Shown piece by piece: positions 42,072-51,780 of a DNA stretch of 64,000 nt (position 1 is its first letter; each line of letters starts with the position of its first letter). Under the pieces are notes generated by a model. It saw only the letters and a program-made list of their open reading frames with translations. It did no database searches and was not told the DNA's origin. The position numbers and the translations under genes are program-made. The DNA comes from Pseudoclavibacter sp. AY1H1 (GTDB lineage: Bacteria; Actinomycetota; Actinomycetes; Actinomycetales; Microbacteriaceae): assembly GCF_002931055.1 (NCBI RefSeq), contig NZ_PSXX01000016.1, positions 29,714-93,713 of the forward strand, given 5' to 3'.

Positions 42072-43866
42072 CCACTTCGACGCGGGGAAGGACGGCTTCG
42101 AAGCCCGCGACCGCGAACCGAAGAAGACCGCATCAGGCGCCGCGCGCGCGAGCATGCCGAACAAGCCGGGCGACATCAAGAAGCCCGGCCGCGCATCCGC
42201 GCTCGTCGCCTGGCTTCGCACTGCCTGGCGTCAGCTCACGAGCATGCGCACCGCGCTGCTCCTCCTGCTGCTGCTCGCCATTGCCGCCGTGCCCGGCTCG
42301 CTGGTGCCGCAGCGCTCGAGCGACCCCAACGGGGTCATCGTCTACCAGGACACGTACCCGGACATCGCCCCGTTCCTCGACGACATCGGCATGTTCGACG
42401 TGTACAGCTCCCCGTGGTTCACGGCGATCTACCTGCTGCTCTTCGTCTCGCTCATCGGCTGCATCATCCCGCGCATCAAGCACCACTGGGATGCGCTGCG
42501 CTCGAAGCCGCCGAAGACTCCCGCGCGTCTCTCGCGGCTCGACGCCTACTCCACGCAGGTCCTCGACTCGTCGCTCGACCCGAAGCGCGGCGCCGTCATC
42601 GACGAGGCCGCCAAGCTGCTGCGCGACAAGAAGTACCGCACCGTCATCTTCGATGAGGGCAAGCGCGGCATCTCCGTGTCCGCGGAGCGCGGCTACCTGC
42701 GGGAGACGGGCAACCTGGTCTTCCACTCGGCCATGGTCGGCATCATCGTGGCCGTCGGCATCGGCGGTGGCTTCACCTGGTCCGGGCAGCGTGTGCTCGT
42801 CGAGGGCCAGACGTTCGTGAACGGCCTCGTCAGCTACTCGTCGTTCAACCCGGGACGATTCTTCACGCCGGACGTGCTCGCGCCGTTCTCGATGCGTCTC
42901 GACTCCTTCGACATCACGTACGAGGAGGAGAACCAGAACGCCATCGGGCAGGCCACCGACTACGCGGCGAACGTCACCGTCAACACTCCGGGCGGCGAGC
43001 CGAAGACCGAGACGGTGCGCGTCAACGACCCGCTTCGCTTCGCCGGTACCGACAGCTACCTCCTCGGCAACGGCTACGCCCCCGAGATCACGGTGCGCGA
43101 CCCGGACGGCAACGAGGTCTTCTCCGACTTCGTCCCGTTCCTCCCGCAGGACGCCTTCCTGACCTCCATGGGCGTCGTGAAGGTCCCGGATGGGCTCGAC
43201 GAGCAGATCGGCATGCTCGGCTTCTTCTACCCCTCAGCGGTCGAACTCGAGTCGGGTGCGCTCACCTCGAACCATCCCGACCTCCGCGACCCGATGCTGA
43301 CGCTGAACGTCTACTCGGGTGACCTCGGCCTCGACGACGGGGTCCCGAGGTCCGTGTACACGCTCGACACGGATACGCTCACGCCCATCGCGGCTCGCGA
43401 CCTCGACTTCAAGCCCATCGAGCTCCGGCCGGGTGAGACCGCCGAGTTGCCGAACGGCCTCGGCACGATCGAGCTCGGCGAGGTTCCTCGCTACGCGTCC
43501 TTCGACGTGCACGAGGACCCGACACAGATACCGGTGCTCATCTTCGCGATCCTCATCATCGGCGGCCTCTTCACGTCACTGCTCGTGCCGCGGCGCCGCC
43601 TCTGGGTGAAGGCCACGACCCGCTCCGACGGCACCGTGCTCGTCGAGTACGCGGGCCTCGCACGTGGAGACGACCCGCAGCTGGCCGCCTCGGTCAATGA
43701 TCTCCTCGACGCCCACACGAGAAAGATCGTAGGCTTAGCGGAACCTGCGTCGCCGGCCCGCGCCGCCGGGGCACCTCAAGGCCCCGAGGCCACCCAAAGC
43801 TCACCATCTGGCGCCGGCAGCCAAGGCGCGGCGCTCGCCTCTTCTCCCACTCAGGAAGCTCCATGA
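42055..43866 (+). CDS. resB: Cytochrome c biogenesis protein ResB
   Basis: A 603-residue System II haem-handling protein: three N-terminal helices (about 65-85, 122-140 and 218-237), a large extracytoplasmic domain (about 240-490), and a final helix (IPVLIFAILIIGGLFTSLLV). Motifs AWRQLTSMRTALLLLLLLAI, GSLVPQRS and FHSAMVGIIVAVG fit the family. The C-terminal ~70 residues are a cytoplasmic, Ala/Pro/Ser-rich tail. The start overlaps the end of ccdA by 17 bases. Confidence 0.92.
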   Translation: MSRPSDHFDAGKDGFEARDREPKKTASGAARASMPNKPGDIKKPGRASALVAWLRTAWRQLTSMRTALLLLLLLAIAAVPGSLVPQRSSDPNGVIVYQDTYPDIAPFLDDIGMFDVYSSPWFTAIYLLLFVSLIGCIIPRIKHHWDALRSKPPKTPARLSRLDAYSTQVLDSSLDPKRGAVIDEAAKLLRDKKYRTVIFDEGKRGISVSAERGYLRETGNLVFHSAMVGIIVAVGIGGGFTWSGQRVLVEGQTFVNGLVSYSSFNPGRFFTPDVLAPFSMRLDSFDITYEEENQNAIGQATDYAANVTVNTPGGEPKTETVRVNDPLRFAGTDSYLLGNGYAPEITVRDPDGNEVFSDFVPFLPQDAFLTSMGVVKVPDGLDEQIGMLGFFYPSAVELESGALTSNHPDLRDPMLTLNVYSGDLGLDDGVPRSVYTLDTDTLTPIAARDLDFKPIELRPGETAELPNGLGTIELGEVPRYASFDVHEDPTQIPVLIFAILIIGGLFTSLLVPRRRLWVKATTRSDGTVLVEYAGLARGDDPQLAASVNDLLDAHTRKIVGLAEPASPARAAGAPQGPEATQSSPSGAGSQGAALASSPTQEAP

Positions 43867-44954
43867 TCGAAACGCTGTCCAGCTGGTCGAACCTGCTCCT
43901 CTACGTCGCGATGGCGGTGTACTCGATCGCGTTCATCGCCTTCGCCATGGACCTGGCCGGTCGCAGCGCACGCGCAGCCGAACGCTCCGAACGGCAGTCG
44001 GCGGTCGGAGCGACCGCCGCGCGCCGCAATGCGCTCGTCGGCGCGGCAGCCCCGGCAGGAGCAGCCGCGCATGACGGCGTCGCGGCAGACCGCGACGTGT
44101 CCGAGCCGGCCAGCTACACGACGGAGGACCCCGCGAGCTCGGTGTCTCTCGCGTCCACGCGCACCGAGTCGGGCGACGCCTGGCGCGACACCCGCGCGAC
44201 GCCGTCGCTGCGCATCGCGATGTGGCTGACCATCGCCGCGTTCGTCGTGCACCTCGCGGCGACCACCCTCCGCGGCATCGCCGCTGACCGGGTGCCGTGG
44301 TCGAACATGTTCGAATTCTCCATGACCTCGACGCTCCTCATCGTGCTCGTCTTCCTCCTCGCCCGCTTCTGGGCCGACGTGCGCTTCCTCGGCACCTTCA
44401 TCACGGGCTTCACCGTCATCACGCTTGGCATCGCCACGCTCGGCTTCTACGTCGATGTCGTGCCGCTTGCGCCCGCTCTGCAGTCGGTGTGGCTCGTCAT
44501 CCACGTGTTCGTCGCGTCGCTCGCGACCGGCTGCCTCGCGATCGGCGCGGGCCTCAGCGCCGCGCAGCTCCTGCAGACTCGTCGAGTTGCGCGCGTGCGT
44601 GCCGGTCTGCCCACGAAGCTCAAGCTCCTCTCGGCGCTGCCAGACGCGGTGCGCCTCGAGAACCTCGCCTACCGCATCAACATCATCGGCTTCATCCTCT
44701 GGACCTTCACCCTCATGGCGGGGGCCGTCTGGGCTGAGCGCGCCTGGGGCCGCTACTGGGGCTGGGACACCAAGGAAGTGTGGACCTTCATCATCTGGGT
44801 GGTCTACGCGGGCTACATCCACGCTCGTGCCACGCGTGGCTGGCGCGGAACGCCGTCGGCGTGGCTTGCCATCGCGGGCTTCGCGACGGTCATGTTCAAC
44901 TTCGGCGTCGTCAACGTGTTCTTCAAGGGACTGCACGCCTACTCGGGAATCTGA
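43863..44954 (+). CDS. ccsA: Cytochrome c synthetase subunit CcsA (ResC-like)
   Basis: A 363-residue polytopic protein with the WWD-type haem motif WGRYWGWDTKEVWTFIIWVV near residue 305, conserved His residues in outer loops, and eight helices. It forms the haem transport and attachment complex with ResB. It starts in an ATGA overlap with resB. An Ala/Ser-rich loop (about 35-100) is inserted after helix 1. Its 3' end overlaps the convergent menC by 16 bases. Confidence 0.93.
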   Translation: MIETLSSWSNLLLYVAMAVYSIAFIAFAMDLAGRSARAAERSERQSAVGATAARRNALVGAAAPAGAAAHDGVAADRDVSEPASYTTEDPASSVSLASTRTESGDAWRDTRATPSLRIAMWLTIAAFVVHLAATTLRGIAADRVPWSNMFEFSMTSTLLIVLVFLLARFWADVRFLGTFITGFTVITLGIATLGFYVDVVPLAPALQSVWLVIHVFVASLATGCLAIGAGLSAAQLLQTRRVARVRAGLPTKLKLLSALPDAVRLENLAYRINIIGFILWTFTLMAGAVWAERAWGRYWGWDTKEVWTFIIWVVYAGYIHARATRGWRGTPSAWLAIAGFATVMFNFGVVNVFFKGLHAYSGI

Positions 44955-45952
44955 GCAGACCCTCCGGCGAGGAGGGCATGGCAGCTGCGGAGCCGTTCCC
45001 TCCACCATTCCTGCCGTTCGGCAGGGGAGGCGAGCCGCTTGAGCGCGGCTTCGTCGACCGTGACGGGGGCGAGCGGGATGCGCCCGGCGCGCGGGCGGAG
45101 CGGCTCGGTCACGACATCCTCCGCGAGCAGCGACGCCGTTCCGAGGCCCGCGTCGTGGCGCGGCGCTGGCAGGGCTGCGGCGAGCTGTGCTCCCATCGCG
45201 ATGCCGACCGAGGAATCGAGGGCGCTCGACACGGTCGCGGGAAGCCCGGCAGACGCGACGATGTCGACCGCGCGGCGGATCCCGCCGAGGGGCTGCATCT
45301 TCACGACGACCACGTCAGCCGCGCCGAGGCGCGCGACCTCCAGGGGGTCATCGGCCTTCCTGATGGACTCGTCGGCGGCGATGGGCACCTCGATGCCAGC
45401 GTCCCGCAGACGGCCCCTGAGCTCGCCGAGCTCGGCCGTCGTCGCGCACGGCTGCTCCGCGTACTCCAGGCCGAAGCGGGCCAGCGCCCGGAGAGCGGTG
45501 ACGGCGTCGTCGACCGACCAGCCGCCGTTCGCGTCGACGCGCAGCCGCGCATCCGCGCCGAGGCGTTCGCGCACGCCGGCCACCCGGGCGATGTCGTCGG
45601 CGAGCGTCTGCCCTCGCTCGGCGACCTTGACCTTGGCCGTTCGGCAGCCGTCGAAGCGCGCGAGCACGCCGTCGAGCGCGGCCTCCCCGACGGCGGGCAC
45701 GGTCGCGTTGACCCAGATCTCGCCCTCCGCGTGACGCTCGAGGGTCTCATCGAAGCCGAACTCGATCGCGGCGCGCAGCCAGTTCGCGGCTTCCGCGTCG
45801 CCGTACTCGAGGAACGGCGAGAACTCGCTCCACGCGACGGTGCCGCGGATGATCGCCACCTCGCGTGCATCCACCCCTCGGAATCGGGTCACGAGGGGAA
45901 GCGTCACGATGTGCGTGCGGTCGAGGAGCTCGTCGATCTCGGGCAGCTGCAT
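44939..45952 (-). CDS. menC: o-Succinylbenzoate synthase
   Basis: A 337-residue enolase-superfamily enzyme of menaquinone synthesis, dehydrating SHCHC to o-succinylbenzoate. Catalytic residues are recognisable: Lys in RTAKVKVAE, metal ligands in RVDANGGWS, EQPC and ADES, and the second Lys in VVVKMQPLGG. The start at 45952 gives the compact ~330-residue form typical of actinobacteria. A possible leaderless promoter is upstream. Confidence 0.92.
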   Translation of the reverse strand: MQLPEIDELLDRTHIVTLPLVTRFRGVDAREVAIIRGTVAWSEFSPFLEYGDAEAANWLRAAIEFGFDETLERHAEGEIWVNATVPAVGEAALDGVLARFDGCRTAKVKVAERGQTLADDIARVAGVRERLGADARLRVDANGGWSVDDAVTALRALARFGLEYAEQPCATTAELGELRGRLRDAGIEVPIAADESIRKADDPLEVARLGAADVVVVKMQPLGGIRRAVDIVASAGLPATVSSALDSSVGIAMGAQLAAALPAPRHDAGLGTASLLAEDVVTEPLRPRAGRIPLAPVTVDEAALKRLASPAERQEWWRERLRSCHALLAGGSAQIPE

Positions 45953-45958
45953 GCCGCC

Positions 45959-45964
45959 ATTGTC
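45959..45964 (-). promoter_or_regulatory. Possible -10 box for leaderless menC transcript
   Basis: GACAAT on the minus strand, 6 bases before the menC ATG. The first base deviates from TANNNT, so this is weaker than the other examples. Confidence 0.35.
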
Positions 45965-46059
45965 TCGCGCGGTCCCGGGAAGGTCTCTCCGGCTGGGGAC
46001 GTTCGGCGCGGATCGCGCTAGGCTGAGGCATCGATCGGTCATGCCGGACGCAAACTCCT

Positions 46060-46602
46060 ATGTCTACGAACCTCTCCAGCCCCGCACCTCGCTTCAGCCC
46101 TCCGCCGGCCGACGAGGACTTCGGTGACGCCCTCGTCAGCTCCGGCTCTGGAGGGCACCGCCCCCAACGGGTCGTCTCGACGGGCGGCAGTGGCAGGCTC
46201 GGGTACGGGAAGCCGCAGTATCGGCACGGCTCGCTCGTGCAGCGCACCTGGTACGAGATCGCCTTCAACCCGCGCCGCTGGTCGGCCGGCCACTGGGCGC
46301 TCCTCGGGGTGCTCATCACGGTGCTCGCCGACGTCTTCGTCTTCTTCTACGCCTCGAACCTGTTCGGCATCGACCGCAAGTTCGAGATCGAGATGTGGCT
46401 GCTCACGGCCGGCATCGCGGGCTTCCTGACGATCGCGATGGCCCTCTGGGGCATCATCTTCAACAGCGCCAGGGGTGCGGCGATCTTCGCGATCATCCTC
46501 GGACTGCCGTTCGGGGCACCCCCCGCGTGGCTGGTCGGCAACACGATCATCCAGCTGATGGCGAACGGCGGCACCCTCCCCGTCGCGCCGCCCCTCTGGT
46601 AG
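46060..46602 (+). CDS. Membrane protein of unknown function
   Basis: A 180-residue protein I do not recognise. The first ~75 residues are hydrophilic with Pro, Ser and Gly; three to four helices follow (about 79-97, 110-128, 133-150 and 153-170), e.g. HWALLGVLITVLADVFVFFY and LTAGIAGFLTIAMALWGIIF. A -10 TAGGCT (46019-46024) lies about 35 bases upstream. It sits between menC (divergent) and menB (same strand). Confidence 0.6.
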   Translation: MSTNLSSPAPRFSPPPADEDFGDALVSSGSGGHRPQRVVSTGGSGRLGYGKPQYRHGSLVQRTWYEIAFNPRRWSAGHWALLGVLITVLADVFVFFYASNLFGIDRKFEIEMWLLTAGIAGFLTIAMALWGIIFNSARGAAIFAIILGLPFGAPPAWLVGNTIIQLMANGGTLPVAPPLW

Positions 46603-46669
46603 CGGCGCAACGCTCGGAGGCTCGGACTCGGCGGGTGCACGCCCCGCAGGACCCTGCCCGCTCGTCGGA

Positions 46670-46675
46670 TAGCGT
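46670..46675 (+). promoter_or_regulatory. -10 box for leaderless menB transcript
   Basis: TAGCGT, 6 bases, then the menB ATG at 46682; no ribosome binding site. Confidence 0.55.
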
Positions 46676-46681
46676 TATGGC

Positions 46682-47593
46682 ATGACTGCCTTCGTCTCCG
46701 AACTCTTCGACGCCGAGCGCTGGCGCACCGTCCCGGGCTTCGAGGAGCTCACCGACCTCACCTACCACCAGGATCTGACGGGCCGCATCGCCCGCGTCGC
46801 CTTCAACCGGCCAGAGGTGCGCAACGCGTTCCGCCCGCAGACGGTCGATGAGCTCGCGCGTGCCCTCGACGATGCGCGCATGAACCCGCGCATCGGCGTG
46901 GTGCTGCTCACGGGCAACGGCCCGAGCCCGAAGGACGGCGGGTGGGCGTTCTGCTCGGGCGGCGACCAGCGCATCCGGGGTCGCGACGGCTACAAGTACG
47001 CCGACGGGGAGACGCGCGACACCATCGACTCGGCCCGCAACGGTCGGCTGCACATCCTCGAGGTGCAGCGGCTCATCCGCTTCATGCCGAAGGTGGTCAT
47101 CGCGGTCGTTCCCGGGTGGGCCGCTGGGGGCGGGCATTCGCTGCACGTGGTGTGCGACCTGTCGATCGCGTCGCGCGAGCACGCGAAGTTCAAGCAGACG
47201 GACGCGGACGTCGGGTCGTTCGACGCCGGCTACGGTTCGGCGTACTTCGCGAAGCAGGTCGGGCAGAAGTTCGCGCGCGAGGTGTTCTTCCTCGCCGAGG
47301 AGTACTCGGCGGAGCGCGCCATGGAGATGGGCACCGTCAACCGGGTCGTGCCGCACGCGGAGCTCGAGGTCGAGGCTGTTCGCATGGCGGAGACGATCCT
47401 GACGAAGTCGCCCACGGCCATCCGCATGCTGAAGTTCGCCTTCAACGCGGTCGACGACGGGCTTGTCGGGCAGCAGGTGTTCGCCGGCGAGGCGACCCGC
47501 CTGGCCTACGGCACGGATGAGGCCGTCGAGGGGCGGGATTCGTTCCTCGAGAAGCGCGAACCCGACTGGTCGCCGTTCCCGTGGCAGTTCTGA
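46682..47593 (+). CDS. menB: 1,4-Dihydroxy-2-naphthoyl-CoA synthase
   Basis: A 303-residue crotonase-fold enzyme that cyclises o-succinylbenzoyl-CoA. It shows the oxyanion-hole segments FCSGGDQRIRGRDGYKY and VPGWAAGGGHSLHVVCDLS, and DADVGSFDAGYGSAYFAKQV with the catalytic Asp, plus the C-terminal SPFPWQF ending of the MenB family. Length and motifs separate it clearly from ordinary enoyl-CoA hydratases. menE follows 42 bases later. Confidence 0.96.
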   Translation: MTAFVSELFDAERWRTVPGFEELTDLTYHQDLTGRIARVAFNRPEVRNAFRPQTVDELARALDDARMNPRIGVVLLTGNGPSPKDGGWAFCSGGDQRIRGRDGYKYADGETRDTIDSARNGRLHILEVQRLIRFMPKVVIAVVPGWAAGGGHSLHVVCDLSIASREHAKFKQTDADVGSFDAGYGSAYFAKQVGQKFAREVFFLAEEYSAERAMEMGTVNRVVPHAELEVEAVRMAETILTKSPTAIRMLKFAFNAVDDGLVGQQVFAGEATRLAYGTDEAVEGRDSFLEKREPDWSPFPWQF

Positions 47594-47635
47594 CGTCGCG
47601 GATCCCCGGCGCCTCGTTGGGGCGGGGGCTTCGAC

Positions 47636-48946
47636 GTGGGTGCTGAGCTCGGGAGCGGCGGCGCGCGTCCGCTGGTCCGCGTGGATGCGCGTGACACGTC
47701 CGCGGTCACGGCTGCGCTCCGGAGCGCGCTGAGCGGTGCAGGTCCTGCCGTGCTGCCCACGCAGCCGCCCGCAGGCGCACTGGCGTCGGGTGAGCTCGGC
47801 CTGGCCGGCGAGGCGCTCGGCGCCGTGCCGGAGGGCGTCGTGCTGGTGATCGAGACGAGCGGGTCGACGGCGGAGCCCAAGCGCGTCATGCTCACCGCAG
47901 ACGCGCTGCGCGCATCCGCCGCGGCGACGTACGCGCGCTTCGACCTGCTGTTCGGGAGGGCGCGCGCAGCTGAGCCCACTCGCCAGTGGCTGCTGACCCT
48001 GCCGGCCTCCTACGTGGCGGGCGCGCAGGTGCTCATGCGGTCGATCCTGGCCGGCACGGAGCCCGTCGTGCTGGGCGATGACCACTTCACGGCTGAAGGG
48101 TTCGCGCGCGCCGCCGCGGAGCTCACCGCCGACCGGCGCTACGTCTCGCTGGTGCCCGCTCAGCTGGCGCGCCTGCTCGATGCGTCTTCTGCGGTCGCGG
48201 ACGTGGTTGCTCGCTTCGATGCCATTCTCGTCGGCGGGCAGTCGCTGCCGCCCGTGCTTCGCTCGCGGGCCGAGGCGCTCGGCTGGAACGTCGCGACGAG
48301 CTACGGGTCGAGCGAGACGAGCGGCGGGAGTCTCTACGACGGTGAGCCGCTCGACGGGGTGCGGATCCGCATCCGCGACGGTGAGGTGCAGCTGGCCGGT
48401 CCCGTGCTCGCGGCCGGCTACCTTGGCGACCCGCGCCGCACGGCGGAGGCCTTCATCGAGGATGGCGGCGAGCGCTGGTATCGAACGAGCGACGGCGGGC
48501 GCCTCGAGCGCGATGAGACCACGGGCCGAGAGCGGCTCGTGGTGACCGGACGCCTCGACAACGTCATCGTCTCCGGGGGTGAGAAGGTGCTCCTCGACCG
48601 GGTCGAGGGCATCGTGCGCCAGCTGCACGGCCTCACCGACGCGGTTGTCGTCCCCGCGCCGTCCGAGGAGTGGGGGCAGGTGCCCGCGCTTGTCGTGGAG
48701 GCTTCCGGCTGGGCACTTGGCGGGCCCCCGCCCGGCGCCGAGGCGACGTTGCTGGACGCACGTGCCCTCGCGGGCGACGAGCGCTGGCGCTCTGTTCGCG
48801 AGGCGACGGGGGCCGCTGGCCGCGCGGCTCGCCCGGCGCTGCTCGTGCTTGCACGGCGCATCCCGTATCTGCCCAGCGGAAAGCCCGACCGCCGATCGCT
48901 GGAGCGCCTGGTCGCGGGGCTCGCCCGCGGAGTCGGCGAGGGCTGA
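47636..48946 (+). CDS. menE: o-Succinylbenzoate-CoA ligase
   Basis: A 436-residue acyl-adenylate ligase, somewhat shorter than typical (~480). The P-loop-like signature is VLVIETSGSTAEPKRVMLT, the A5 motif ATSYGSSETSGGSLY, A7 YRTSDGGRLE, A8 VTGRLDNVIVSGGEKV, and the A10 Lys is in RIPYLPSGKPDRRSLE. A GTG at 47636 starts the protein. It activates o-succinylbenzoate for MenB, the product of the preceding gene. Confidence 0.92.
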   Translation: MGAELGSGGARPLVRVDARDTSAVTAALRSALSGAGPAVLPTQPPAGALASGELGLAGEALGAVPEGVVLVIETSGSTAEPKRVMLTADALRASAAATYARFDLLFGRARAAEPTRQWLLTLPASYVAGAQVLMRSILAGTEPVVLGDDHFTAEGFARAAAELTADRRYVSLVPAQLARLLDASSAVADVVARFDAILVGGQSLPPVLRSRAEALGWNVATSYGSSETSGGSLYDGEPLDGVRIRIRDGEVQLAGPVLAAGYLGDPRRTAEAFIEDGGERWYRTSDGGRLERDETTGRERLVVTGRLDNVIVSGGEKVLLDRVEGIVRQLHGLTDAVVVPAPSEEWGQVPALVVEASGWALGGPPPGAEATLLDARALAGDERWRSVREATGAAGRAARPALLVLARRIPYLPSGKPDRRSLERLVAGLARGVGEG

Positions 48947-48979
48947 GCGCCGGGTTGCCGATCAACCCTGCGGGCCGTG

Positions 48980-50218
48980 TCAGGCCTCGGGGTCGTCCTC
49001 AGGTGGGCGTCTGGTTGCGGCCGAGCGGCGGCGCAGGATGATCGTCGTGGCGATGCCGGCTCCGACGAGGACCAGCACGCCGGCGACGACGAGTGGTGCT
49101 GCGGGTGTGGCCGTGGTCGCGGCTGTGGCCGTCGGCTGCTCGGTGGCGGTCGCTGTCGGCGTGGGCGTCGGCGTCTCGGGCGTGCCCGGCTCGAGGAGTG
49201 CCTGCAGCTCCGCCCCGACGGTTTCGGCGAGGTAGGCGACGCCCGCCTCGTTGGGGTGGAGCGCGCCGAGCTTGAGAGATGCGCCTGGCGTGGTCGACCC
49301 TCCCTCACCGGGTTCCAGCGTGATGCCGCTCATGTAGGGCTCCGTGGTCGAGCATGCGGAGTGCGCGGAAGTCGCCTTCAATGTGGAGATGAAGGTGGCG
49401 CCGCTCGCCTCGGCCGCCGTCTGTATGGCCTCGTCGAGGTGGACCTCCGTCTCGTGCAGGTACGCGGTGTCGACGTCGGTGAACGGGAAGGAGTTCTCCG
49501 GGTAGCCCGCCGAGGTGAAGGCGGGGGAGAAGCATCCACCGACCGGAGTGTTCGTGGGGTCGGGTGTGATGGCGGGGTATCCGACGACGACGATGTCGGC
49601 GTTTGGCGCCTTCTCGGCGATGAGGGCGAACGTTGAGGCCAGCGCGGGGGCGATGAGCGAGTCGATGCGGTCCTTCAGGGCGTCGACCTCGACACCCCCT
49701 CCGTCGACGACGTACTGCGATCGGCAGTTGGGGACGGTCTGGTCGGCGACGAGGGGGCCGAGGGAGCTCGCGGCGACGCAGGAAGCGGCGATATCCGAGA
49801 ACTTGAGGTCGTTGCCGCCGATCGACAGGGTGACGATCTCGGTCGTTGCGGAGAGGCTCGCCGACTGCACCGGTGCGCTCGCGCCGGACGCGGTGACCTG
49901 CTCGGCATCGCGGATGTCGGCGGTGACGGCGCCGCTGCACGTGCGGTCGTCGAGGGCCAGGCCGAGCGAGTCGGCGATGCGGTGCGGGTAGTTCGCGAGT
50001 GCCTGGAAGCAGCCAGGGGCGGGCTCCTCGCTGAACGGCACGAGCCCGAAGCCCGAGGAGTACGAGTCGCCCAGCGCGACGTACGCGCGCGCCTGGGCGC
50101 CTCCGTTCACCGCCGGATCGCCGAGGGGCGTCGCGAGGGCGCCGGGAGCGGCGAGCAGCACGATGCCTGCGGCCGCAGCGCTGATGGCGGCCGCGCGCAC
50201 GCGTGATCGGGCAGTCAT
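48980..50218 (-). CDS. Secreted SGNH/GDSL hydrolase with C-terminal anchor
   Basis: A 412-residue exported esterase/lipase-like protein. A signal peptide covers about residues 1-29. SGNH blocks are present: ALGDSYSSG (S52 nucleophile), VTLSIGGNDLKF, and the late Asp/His-type region KLGALHPNEAGVAYLA. A Thr/Pro linker (TPTPTPTATATEQPT) precedes a membrane helix and a short Arg-rich tail (LRRRSAATRRPP), so the enzyme would be tethered outside the membrane; there is no LPXTG. AGGAG stands before the ATG. Confidence 0.88.
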   Translation of the reverse strand: MTARSRVRAAAISAAAAGIVLLAAPGALATPLGDPAVNGGAQARAYVALGDSYSSGFGLVPFSEEPAPGCFQALANYPHRIADSLGLALDDRTCSGAVTADIRDAEQVTASGASAPVQSASLSATTEIVTLSIGGNDLKFSDIAASCVAASSLGPLVADQTVPNCRSQYVVDGGGVEVDALKDRIDSLIAPALASTFALIAEKAPNADIVVVGYPAITPDPTNTPVGGCFSPAFTSAGYPENSFPFTDVDTAYLHETEVHLDEAIQTAAEASGATFISTLKATSAHSACSTTEPYMSGITLEPGEGGSTTPGASLKLGALHPNEAGVAYLAETVGAELQALLEPGTPETPTPTPTATATEQPTATAATTATPAAPLVVAGVLVLVGAGIATTIILRRRSAATRRPPEDDPEA

Positions 50219-50362
50219 GGTTCTCCTGTCGAGCGGATGTCGATCGGGACGGGGGTGGTGGTCTCATAGTGCCACCGTGATGCTGACCGGGGAACGGGCT
50301 GAGGAGCTCGCTTCTGGGGTGCGCCAGCCGTCGTCGCAGGGATGCGGGTCTGCACCGCCCTC

Positions 50363-50368
50363 TAGAAT
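50363..50368 (+). promoter_or_regulatory. -10 box for leaderless menA transcript
   Basis: TAGAAT, 6 bases, then the GTG at 50375; a near-consensus -10 and no ribosome binding site. Confidence 0.6.
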
Positions 50369-50374
50369 CGCTCC

Positions 50375-51355
50375 GTGGCGCAGAAACAGAAGAACAGACA
50401 GCGGAAGCAGCAGCAGGCGAACCCCACGCAGCGGCCACGGCCGAAGGCGAGGGAGGTGCGCAAGCTGGATGCGCGCGCCTGGATCGCGGGTGCACGTCTG
50501 CGGACGCTCCCGTTGGCGATCGCCCCGGTACTGCTCGGCACGGCCGGTGCCATCGTCGACGGCGAGCCCGGCCAGTACCACTGGGTGCGCGCCCTCGCCT
50601 GCCTTGCGGTTGCGCTGTGCCTGCAGATCGGCGTGAACTACGCCAACGACTACTCCGACGGCATCCGCGGCACCGACGCCTTCCGGGTCGGGCCCGCCAG
50701 GCTCACCGGGTCCGGCCTGGTCGAGCCGAAGCGCGTGAGGCTCGTCGCGTTCATCTTCTTCGGCCTCGGCGCCCTCGCCGGCCTCTTCCTGGTGGTGGCC
50801 TCGGGGCACTGGTGGCTGCTCGCCGTCGGCGCCGCCGCGATCGTCGCCGCCTGGTACTACACGGGCGGCAAGCGTCCGTACGGCTACGCGGGCCTCGGCG
50901 AGGTGTTCGTGTTCGTCTTCTTCGGTCTCGTGGCGACCGCGGGCACGACGTTCGTGCAGATCGGGAGCGTCTCCACGAACGTGTGGATCATGGCGACGGC
51001 GATCGGCCTCTTCGCGTGCGCGGTGCTCATGGTCAACAACATCCGCGATATCGAGCAGGACCGTCTCGCGAGCAAGCGCACGCTTGCCGTGCTCGTCGGT
51101 CCGGTCGTGTCGCGGTGGCTGTTCGGCGTCTTCACGCTTGCACCGTTTGTCCTCGCGATCTTCTTCGCCATCGCGTACCGCAACGCGGTCTTCACCTTCT
51201 TCGCCCTGCTGCTGGCGGCCCCGGCCGTGCTCATCGCGTCGACGGCCCGCAAGCCGCGCGAGCTCATCCTCGCCCTGATGCTGACGAGCTTCGCGACGCT
51301 GGCCTACGCCCTGCTGCTCGGCCTCGGCATCGTCTTCAGCGGGTACGTGCGCTAG
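50375..51355 (+). CDS. menA: 1,4-Dihydroxy-2-naphthoate polyprenyltransferase
   Basis: A 326-residue UbiA-superfamily membrane enzyme joining DHNA with the polyprenyl chain. The first Asp-rich motif is in GVNYANDYSDGIRGTDAFRV, and the second is MVNNIRDIEQDRLASKRTLA. Nine helices are predicted. A basic, Gln-rich leader (about 1-35) precedes WIAGARLRTLPLAIAPVLLG. The gene starts with GTG on an apparently leaderless mRNA; its 3' end overlaps the convergent DUF4229 gene by 4 bases. Confidence 0.95.
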   Translation: MAQKQKNRQRKQQQANPTQRPRPKAREVRKLDARAWIAGARLRTLPLAIAPVLLGTAGAIVDGEPGQYHWVRALACLAVALCLQIGVNYANDYSDGIRGTDAFRVGPARLTGSGLVEPKRVRLVAFIFFGLGALAGLFLVVASGHWWLLAVGAAAIVAAWYYTGGKRPYGYAGLGEVFVFVFFGLVATAGTTFVQIGSVSTNVWIMATAIGLFACAVLMVNNIRDIEQDRLASKRTLAVLVGPVVSRWLFGVFTLAPFVLAIFFAIAYRNAVFTFFALLLAAPAVLIASTARKPRELILALMLTSFATLAYALLLGLGIVFSGYVR

Positions 51356-51780
51356 CTGACGCTCGGTCGGGTGCTCTCGGGAGCGTCCGGCTCATCGGCG
51401 TGGGCTGAGGCGTCCGCCTGCTCGGGTGCGGTGAGCTCGTCTGCGTCTGCGTCTGCGTCTGGAGCTGCATCGACGTCTGGCTTGGCAGCGGCGGTCGAAG
51501 TGGGGCCCGCTTCGCCGTCGAGGGCCGCGTCCTCGAGCTTGTCGTCCGCGGTGCGCGCGTCCTTGCGCTCGCTGAGGCGCTGCAGGTCGTCGCCCATCTT
51601 CTGGCGGGTGCCGCGCAGGAAGATCACCGAGATGCAGGCGCTGATGATGGCACCGACAAGAGCTCCCGCGAGCCAGCTCCACTGCCAGGCAGGCAGGGCC
51701 AGCATGACAACCGCGAACGGAATCGCGAACGCGAGCAGTCTGATGACGGAGTAGACGAGCCAGGCGCGCTTCGAGTTCAT
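51352..51780 (-). CDS. DUF4229 family membrane protein
   Basis: A 142-residue protein with two helices (WLVYSVIRLLAFAIPFAVVM and WLAGALVGAIISACISVIFL) followed by RGTRQKMGDDLQRLSERK, the DUF4229 pattern of actinobacteria, often found near menaquinone genes. The last ~70 residues are acidic and Ala-rich; a hexanucleotide repeat there (TCTGCG on the plus strand, 51439-51462) encodes alternating Asp and Ala. Function is unknown. Confidence 0.75.
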   Translation of the reverse strand: MNSKRAWLVYSVIRLLAFAIPFAVVMLALPAWQWSWLAGALVGAIISACISVIFLRGTRQKMGDDLQRLSERKDARTADDKLEDAALDGEAGPTSTAAAKPDVDAAPDADADADELTAPEQADASAHADEPDAPESTRPSVS